NCBI GenBank assembly: GCA_025462785.1
Contig: JAOAPG010000080.1
Coordinates: forward strand, 1 to 5,069
DNA length: 5,069 bases
Direction: 5' to 3'
Source of the DNA: Acidobacteriaceae bacterium
GTDB lineage: Bacteria; Acidobacteriota; Terriglobia; Terriglobales; Acidobacteriaceae
Translations under genes and position numbers: made by a program
Shown here: in pieces, positions 1 to 3,819 of the stretch
How the letters are laid out: each line of letters opens with the position of its first letter
Position numbering within the stretch: position 1 is the first letter of the stretch
The notes under the pieces: model-generated
Told to the model about the DNA's origin: nothing
The model's database searches: none
What the model saw: the letters and a program-made list of their open reading frames with translations, nothing else

Positions 1-158
1 AGCCACCGTGGATATAAGTCAGATAGGTTCCCTCGCGGACGACTGTGTATCGCGGCATCGGCCCGTTGATACGCGATCAGTATGTGTTGGACATAGACCC
101 ACATGCCGCCTGCCATAAAAAGCGCGAGGAGCAAACCGAATTTAGGTTTGTTTAACAA
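1..158 (-). CDS. GT87/DUF2029-like membrane glycosyltransferase, N-terminal fragment
   Basis: Only the first 52 codons lie in the window; the gene continues past the left edge. Read on the minus strand from a TTG at 158, it gives a short basic start (LLNKPKFG), a hydrophobic helix at about residues 8-28, then RADAAIHSRPRGNLSDLYPRW at residues 32-52. An acidic residue (Asp47) soon after the first membrane helix, followed by a sugar-transferase-like loop, is the layout of GT87 / DUF2029 proteins, and the NLSDLYPRW wording matches acidobacterial members as I remember them. The family transfers sugars from polyprenol-phosphate donors in the membrane. The frame is open up to a stop at 230-228, so the start is uncertain: TTG at 158 or ATG at 116. 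The latter would cut into the helix. A minus-strand AGGAGG at 211-206 is in the right direction but about 47 bases too far from the TTG. It diverges from the gene at 213. That it is coding is fairly sure; the exact start and sugar are not. Confidence 0.68.
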   Translation of the reverse strand, partial: MLNKPKFGLLLALFMAGGMWVYVQHILIAYQRADAAIHSRPRGNLSDLYPRW

Positions 159-212
159 TGACTGAGCAGCAAACGGAAATCCTATGTTACAACTTATCCG
201 GCGATCCTCCTC

Positions 213-1115
213 GTGCGCTCGCGAATTCTAGTCTCCACAATTATCGGACTGGCAAGCGGAAGCTTTTGCTGGTTTGTGCTGTCCCATTTCCATCAGGGCG
301 CCGCCGATTTCAGTTGGGCTATCCAAGCCGCTCGTGATCTGCTGGCTCATAAGAACCCCTATCAAAATCCGCAGCAGCTGTATCCGCTAACAGTGGCATT
401 TTTCGGCCTGCCTTTCGTCTGGATCAAGCCCGATCTGGCCGCGGGCATTTTCTATGGCATCAGCTCAGCGCTGCTCGCCTTTGGGCTGACAAGAGAGGGT
501 TACCAGCGTTTGCTCATTTTTCTTGCCTATCCTTACTGGGCGGGGATTCTAACTGCGCAATGGCCGCCGCTCATCATGGCAGCTTCTTTTTTTCCTTTGA
601 TGCTGCCGGCAGTCACGGCAAAACCACAACTCGGGCTACCTGTAGCTCTCAGAAACCTAACCTGGCGAGGCGTATTAGTCAGTTCCCTATTATTGCTGCT
701 TAGTTTGCTCTTGATGCCGCGGTGGCCTATGTACTGGCTTGCTAATACGCACAGTTATGCGCGTTTCATTCCTTTAGTTATTCTGCCTGGACCGTTGCTT
801 GCATTGGCGTTGATCCGATACCGCGACCCGGACGCGCGCTTGTTACTGATAATGGCACTCATGCCACAGCGATGGTTTTATGACGCGTTCATTCTCTGGC
901 TAATTCCAAAAACGCGGCGGGAAATCGTGTGGACAGTTTTTCTAAGTTGGATACCAGGAATTTGGCGTTGGTACCACCTCCCCAGTAGTTTCACGGAAGT
1001 GGGACGATGGACAATAACCTTCCTTTATCTACCCATGTTGGTGCTGCTGCTCGTGCGATATCGTTCATGGGATCACAGTACAGCAATTGTCTGCGGTGCG
1101 GGCGCCGAGATTTGA
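213..1115 (+). CDS. Short GT87/DUF2029-like polytopic membrane protein
   Basis: A 300-residue, strongly hydrophobic protein with roughly eight membrane helices. The first helix spans about residues 5-24. Asp32 follows in ADFSWAIQAARDLL, then NPY (48-50), YPLTVAFFGLPF (57-68), AQWPPLIMAASFFPL (115-129), AKPQLGLPVAL (136-146) and MPQRWFYDAFILWLIP (217-232). The post-helix Asp, the Tyr-Pro loop, the Gln-containing loop before a hydrophobic run, the Lys-Pro-Gln turn and a late Asp in a helix start all occur in this order in GT87 proteins. Known members use polyprenol-phosphate mannose to glycosylate lipids or glycans on the outer face of the inner membrane; the substrate here is unknown. It is about 100 residues shorter than the neighbour at 1073-2314. 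The GTG start was chosen because it keeps the first helix whole; there is no Shine-Dalgarno, and the bases just before it are CCTCCT. The last 43 bases overlap the convergent gene. Confidence 0.72.
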   Translation: MRSRILVSTIIGLASGSFCWFVLSHFHQGAADFSWAIQAARDLLAHKNPYQNPQQLYPLTVAFFGLPFVWIKPDLAAGIFYGISSALLAFGLTREGYQRLLIFLAYPYWAGILTAQWPPLIMAASFFPLMLPAVTAKPQLGLPVALRNLTWRGVLVSSLLLLLSLLLMPRWPMYWLANTHSYARFIPLVILPGPLLALALIRYRDPDARLLLIMALMPQRWFYDAFILWLIPKTRREIVWTVFLSWIPGIWRWYHLPSSFTEVGRWTITFLYLPMLVLLLVRYRSWDHSTAIVCGAGAEI

Positions 1116-2314
1116 ACAATTCTAAGCAGCGACAATGCTAGCAGCAGCAACGGTATGCCCATCCAATAGGCTTGATCAAAGAAAATCGCAAGGACCCAAT
1201 AGAGAGGAGTTAGAAGCAGCGGAACACAGGCCGCAAGAAACATTATTCTTGGCCAGCCCGTAACGCTGTCCCCATCGAAAACACGTCGGCCCAGCAGCAA
1301 TATCGGTAGAAGAAGCAGAGTCAGATCGGAAGAGTTCGCATAATAACTTATGACTAGGACAACGGGTATGGAGCAACAGAATACCGCGTTATCCAGGCCA
1401 CAATTCCCGCGATGCCCCAGTCGCATGACCCAAGCCACGTTTGAGATTCCCAAAACCAAAATCAGTACTAAAAGCCAATGGAGCCTAGGCGAAACGGAAC
1501 CATTTCCCATGAAGGGCGTGAGAAGACCGCGAAAATTAGGCATGGTTTCGGGATTGGTCATCCCCACACTCGAAGCCGCATTGAGCCCCCACAAATATTT
1601 CGGATACTGAAGAACGCCGGTCCAGCCGACTAACGATACGGAAACCATGAACAGAACGAAAGCAGTTGAGAGGAAACCGGTGACCAGTTTGAATTTACTC
1701 CGAAGCGCAAACACCAGAATGATTGGAATGACCAGATGAAACTTGAATAATCCAAGTCCCAGGCAAAGCCCACATTGCAGGTCCAGATCCTTCCGCATGA
1801 ACAAGAACGCACAAAGAAATATCAGCAACAAAAGAATGGAATCCTGGCCTTGCAAAAAATCGAACGCGACCGGAAAGAACGAGAGACATAGAAGTACTTC
1901 TATTAGTGGAGGAAATCGCGTTTCTCGCGTTAGAAGGAATGGAATTGAGACAAGAATCAGAAATTTCAAGCACGTCCAGACCACAAATGCCTTGCCGTAG
2001 CTCAGGTATGTGAAAGGAACAAATAGGAGTGCTTCAAAGGGTGGCCTAAGATACGGCAATGGTCCGGAACGAATACTCACGCCTGCCGCAAATTCCTGCT
2101 GGACCTGCCATTGTAAGCGGGAATCGTACAACCCCGCCGAATGCCCGTCCCGGATAAGCCTGCCGGCCGTGTAAAAAGAGGCGAAGTCGCCATAGCCTAA
2201 CAAGATCGGCTTGTGCACTCGCCAGATAATCGCAGCATTCAGGATAACCATCCCGAGGAGGTATAGAACAGCGGCGGTTTTCCACGTATCAGCTTTTGTG
2301 AACGGTATCTGCAA
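1073..2314 (-). CDS. GT87/DUF2029 family membrane glycosyltransferase
   Basis: A 413-residue polytopic membrane protein (about ten helices) of the length usual for GT87. The first helix is at about residues 14-31, then GYGDFASFYTAGRLIRDG (40-57) with the acidic residue Asp43 expected for the catalytic site, LYD (62-64), YLRPPFEALLFVP (88-100), FLQGQDSILLLLI (153-165), LGLFKFHLVIPI (187-198), NFRGLL (260-265) and YANSSDLTLLLLPIL (325-339). This series of motifs is typical of acidobacterial DUF2029 proteins annotated as GT87. Known actinobacterial relatives are polyprenol-phosphate-mannose dependent mannosyltransferases; the donor and acceptor here are not predictable. The TTG start at 2314 is the only start that keeps the first helix within the open frame (an upstream in-frame TAA lies at 2329-2327); ATG at 2251 would remove part of it. 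No clear ribosome binding site is visible. It is divergent from the pilus operon and convergent with the gene at 213-1115. The family call is firm; the function is inferred. Confidence 0.85.
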   Translation of the reverse strand: MQIPFTKADTWKTAAVLYLLGMVILNAAIIWRVHKPILLGYGDFASFYTAGRLIRDGHSAGLYDSRLQWQVQQEFAAGVSIRSGPLPYLRPPFEALLFVPFTYLSYGKAFVVWTCLKFLILVSIPFLLTRETRFPPLIEVLLCLSFFPVAFDFLQGQDSILLLLIFLCAFLFMRKDLDLQCGLCLGLGLFKFHLVIPIILVFALRSKFKLVTGFLSTAFVLFMVSVSLVGWTGVLQYPKYLWGLNAASSVGMTNPETMPNFRGLLTPFMGNGSVSPRLHWLLVLILVLGISNVAWVMRLGHRGNCGLDNAVFCCSIPVVLVISYYANSSDLTLLLLPILLLGRRVFDGDSVTGWPRIMFLAACVPLLLTPLYWVLAIFFDQAYWMGIPLLLLALSLLRIVQISAPAPQTIAVL

Positions 2315-2473
2315 GGCGTGCCCATTTTATATTAGGCTGGCTTTCACCCTTTACAGTGTGTGCGCCGTACGAGGCCCTGTCGGATTCCCTTGGAGGATTT
2401 GAGCTTGAGTAACAATGTGCAACAAATATCGCTCACATTTGAAGATGTCGGGGTATTATGGGAGCAAGCATTT

Positions 2474-2500
2474 GTAAGTGCCCCTTTGTCTTACGTAAGT
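2474..2500. promoter_or_regulatory. Candidate operator: palindrome plus upstream half-site
   Basis: CTTACGTAAG at 2490-2499 is a perfect 10-bp palindrome. Its half-site also occurs as GTAAGT at 2474-2479, exactly 21 bp (two helical turns) before the identical GTAAGT at 2495-2500. Three copies of the same half-site (GTAAG, CTTAC, GTAAG) within 27 bp, all about 100-130 bp before the flp start, suit binding of a dimeric regulator. Seen directly: the repeats and their spacing. Inferred: that they regulate flp or the divergent gene. The regulator is unknown and chance cannot be excluded. Confidence 0.33.
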
Positions 2501-2589
2501 CATTGAATTAGAACGCAGAAATTGAACTGGCATGACTAGGGGCAGGAGTTGCCTTCGTATGCTCAAATCGTTTCCGAGGTCCGTCTTAT

Positions 2590-2596
2590 AGGGGAG
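2590..2596 (+). promoter_or_regulatory. Ribosome binding site of flp
   Basis: AGGGGAG lies six bases before the ATG at 2603. It fixes the pilin start there rather than at the in-frame TTG at 2549, which has no comparable spacing and would give an 18-residue extension in front of the short basic prepilin leader. Confidence 0.8.
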
Positions 2597-2602
2597 TCAC
2601 AC

Positions 2603-2767
2603 ATGAAAAACTACATACAGAAGCTCTGGGGACAGGATGAAGGTCAGGACATCGCAGAATACGCAGTGATGTTGGCAGTCATCCTGGTAATTGTGATCGG
2701 TACCGTCTCACTAATTGGACAGCACGCTAATAGTGTCTTTTCAAACGTAGCTAGTTCGATTCAGTAG
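2603..2767 (+). CDS. flp: Flp family type IVb prepilin
   Basis: A 54-residue prepilin, the major fibre subunit of a tad/flp (tight adherence) pilus. The leader MKNYIQKLWGQDEG is followed by QDIAEY, so Gly14 is the expected cleavage site, with Glu at +5 and Tyr at +6 of the mature protein: the hallmark of Flp prepilins, processed by a TadV/CpaA-type peptidase. A single hydrophobic helix follows (AVMLAVILVIVIGTVSLIG, residues 21-39), then a short polar tail ending in SSIQ. The mature pilin would be 40 residues, within the usual small size for Flp. The ATG at 2603 is chosen for its strong AGGGGAG site. It is the first gene of the operon; cpaB follows after a 170-bp gap. Flp is usually made in large excess over the assembly proteins, which could fit its first position, but no attenuator is visible in the gap. 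The family call is firm. Confidence 0.95.
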   Translation: MKNYIQKLWGQDEGQDIAEYAVMLAVILVIVIGTVSLIGQHANSVFSNVASSIQ

Positions 2768-2940
2768 CCGAGAACAATGCAACGTTCGCTTCACAAATTT
2801 GGATGCAAATGGGAGAAGTGTGGACGCAAGCGCCCCAACGGCGATCGGCGTGTTCTTCTATCCTGTTCCGGTAATTTCCGCGAAGTCAAACAGGCAAACG
2901 ACGGTCAGGCAAGCTCGGTTTTTCGTATATAGGAGCAATG
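2768..2940 (+). other. Gap between flp and cpaB with a 51-codon unassigned frame
   Basis: About 170 bp without a recognised gene. One plus-strand frame runs from ATG at 2777 to TAG at 2930-2932, 51 codons that fill the gap almost exactly, with the stop touching the cpaB ribosome binding site. The product would be basic, soluble and carry Cys at 10, 15 and 30 (CKWEKC at 10-15), unlike any family I know. Its start has only a weak purine stretch (CGAGA) upstream. A second frame, from TTG at 2799, is also open through the gap and into cpaB, so openness alone is weak evidence. Small inverted repeats (CAAATTTG at 2794-2801; CGCC/GGCG around 2831-2843) do not form a terminator, so co-transcription of flp and cpaB is plausible. 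I do not call this a gene. Confidence 0.4.
2931..2935 (+). promoter_or_regulatory. Ribosome binding site of cpaB
   Basis: AGGAG stands two bases before ATG 2938 and five bases before ATG 2941. The wider spacing favours the second of the two adjacent ATG codons as the start. Confidence 0.7.
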
Positions 2941-3768
2941 ATGAATCGGAACCGATTGGTGATGATTGGACTTGTCGCTCTGATACTGGGTGCATTCGTT
3001 AGTTTCTATGTTTACAAGAACCTGCTGGCGCGGGCTGCATCGAGCCCCCCACCAGGAGTAAGCGTGGTCATGGCAGCGAATGACATCCAGGTGGGAGCAA
3101 AAATTGGGGGCAGTGATTTAAAGGTAGTCCAGCTTCCCTCCGGCGACTTGCCGCCGCACTACTTCTCCGAAGAAGTTAAAGTCATTGGGCAGGGAGCTAT
3201 ACTGCCGATCGCCAGAGGAGAATTTATCCTGCCCTATAAATTGGCCGGAGAGCACGCGGGGTTTGGCCTTCCAGCATTGATTCCTCCCGGAATGCGTGCT
3301 GTTTCAGTACGAGTGAATGACGTTGTGGCAGTCGCCGGTTTTGTTTTGCCGGGAACTCGGGTGGACGTATTGCTAACGGGCAATGCTACCGGAGCGAGCG
3401 AACAACAAACCACGACTGTGCTTGAGAATGTCGCTGTAATCGCCAACGGGCAAAAGTTGGATCGCAACTCCGGAGGCGAACCCCAAAATGCGGCGGTTAT
3501 TACCTTGCTCGTTTCTCCTGATGATGCCCAAAGACTCACCCTAGCCAGCACTCAGGGTCACATACAATTAGCGCTTCGCAATCCGCTCGATACCAAGCAG
3601 GAAAATGTCTTGGCAGTAAATAGCAATTCGCTCTACAAAGGTATCCTGACTCCGGCTCCCAAGGTTCAAGCCAGGGTAAGGCGCCCCGTAAGCTCTGCGC
3701 CAGCAGCACCAAGTGTCTACTCCGTTGAAGTAATTCGCGGAGAAAAGAAAGATGTAACGAATTTCTAG
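2941..3768 (+). CDS. cpaB: Flp pilus assembly protein CpaB (RcpC/CpaB family)
   Basis: A 275-residue periplasm-facing protein with one N-terminal anchor, part of the tad/flp pilus secretion complex, where CpaB/RcpC proteins act on the secretin. In order: membrane helix (about 6-24), a Pro/Ser hinge (34-38), a SAF domain (about 40-102, with VVMAANDIQVGAKI and the RGEFILPYKLA turn), then the RcpC domain from about 112 (IPPGMRAVSVRVNDVVAVAG, LPGTRVDVLLT, VLENVAVIANGQ, and VITLLVSPDDAQRLTLAST up to about 206). A Pro/Ala-rich stretch (about 237-258) leads to a short C-terminal block, YSVEVIRGEKKDVTNF. Length and domain order are normal for the family. ATG 2941 is preferred over the adjacent ATG 2938 on spacing from AGGAG; the difference is one Met. 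cpaC follows after 51 bp in the same reading frame, with no terminator between. The family call is firm. Confidence 0.93.
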   Translation: MNRNRLVMIGLVALILGAFVSFYVYKNLLARAASSPPPGVSVVMAANDIQVGAKIGGSDLKVVQLPSGDLPPHYFSEEVKVIGQGAILPIARGEFILPYKLAGEHAGFGLPALIPPGMRAVSVRVNDVVAVAGFVLPGTRVDVLLTGNATGASEQQTTTVLENVAVIANGQKLDRNSGGEPQNAAVITLLVSPDDAQRLTLASTQGHIQLALRNPLDTKQENVLAVNSNSLYKGILTPAPKVQARVRRPVSSAPAAPSVYSVEVIRGEKKDVTNF

Positions 3769-3806
3769 ACGTTAGATTTGTCGGCAAGGCTTCACGACCA
3801 ACAGAA

Positions 3807-3810
3807 GAGG
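3807..3810 (+). promoter_or_regulatory. Ribosome binding site of cpaC
   Basis: GAGG lies nine bases before the ATG at 3820; an AGGA at 3813-3816 is only three bases away and too close. The only other in-frame start candidate after the cpaB stop, TTG at 3778, has no such sequence before it and would put extra polar residues before the signal peptide. Confidence 0.55.
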
Positions 3811-3819
3811 TCAGGACTT

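Larger units (their letters stand above)
2315..2602. other. Intergenic region between divergent GT87 gene and flp
   Basis: No reading frame here looks like a protein. The open frame running into flp from TTG at 2549 is best read as untranslated leader, because the flp ATG at 2603 has its own strong ribosome binding site. The region must carry the promoters for the leftward GT87 gene and the rightward pilus operon, and it is long for a simple promoter. The most structured part is 2474-2500 (see the separate palindrome entry). I looked for -35/-10 pairs: TATTAT at 2454-2459 and TATGCT at 2558-2563 resemble -10 boxes, but neither has a good -35 at 16-18 bp. No terminator hairpin and no recognisable riboswitch were seen. 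Confidence 0.6.

Noticed and set aside
158..322. 54-codon frame from ATG 158 overlapping the start of the plus-strand GT87-like gene
   Set aside because: The product has no membrane or family features and overlaps a better supported gene in another frame.
1090..1115. Bidirectional terminator between the convergent genes
   Set aside because: GGCGCC at 1101-1106 is palindromic but has no extended stem or flanking A/T run.
1176..2402. Several open frames of 60-92 codons overlapping the 413-residue gene on both strands
   Set aside because: They are in other frames of a gene with clear family motifs, and their translations lack domain or membrane patterns of their own.
2528..2544. Possible sigma-54 type -24/-12 promoter (CTGGCATG...GGGGCA) before flp
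   Set aside because: The GG to GC spacing is 11 bp instead of the strict 10 and the -12 element lacks TTGC, so the match is too weak.
2454..2563. Housekeeping-type -10 boxes TATTAT (2454-2459) and TATGCT (2558-2563)
   Set aside because: Neither has a recognisable -35 hexamer 16-18 bp upstream, so no promoter can be called from sequence alone.
2532..2591. 19-codon leader peptide frame starting ATG 2532
   Set aside because: No ribosome binding site, no residue bias suggesting attenuation, and no hairpin pair to go with it.
2549..2602. N-terminal extension of the pilin from TTG 2549
   Set aside because: ATG 2603 has AGGGGAG at six bases and gives a normal short Flp leader; the extension resembles leader RNA, not protein.
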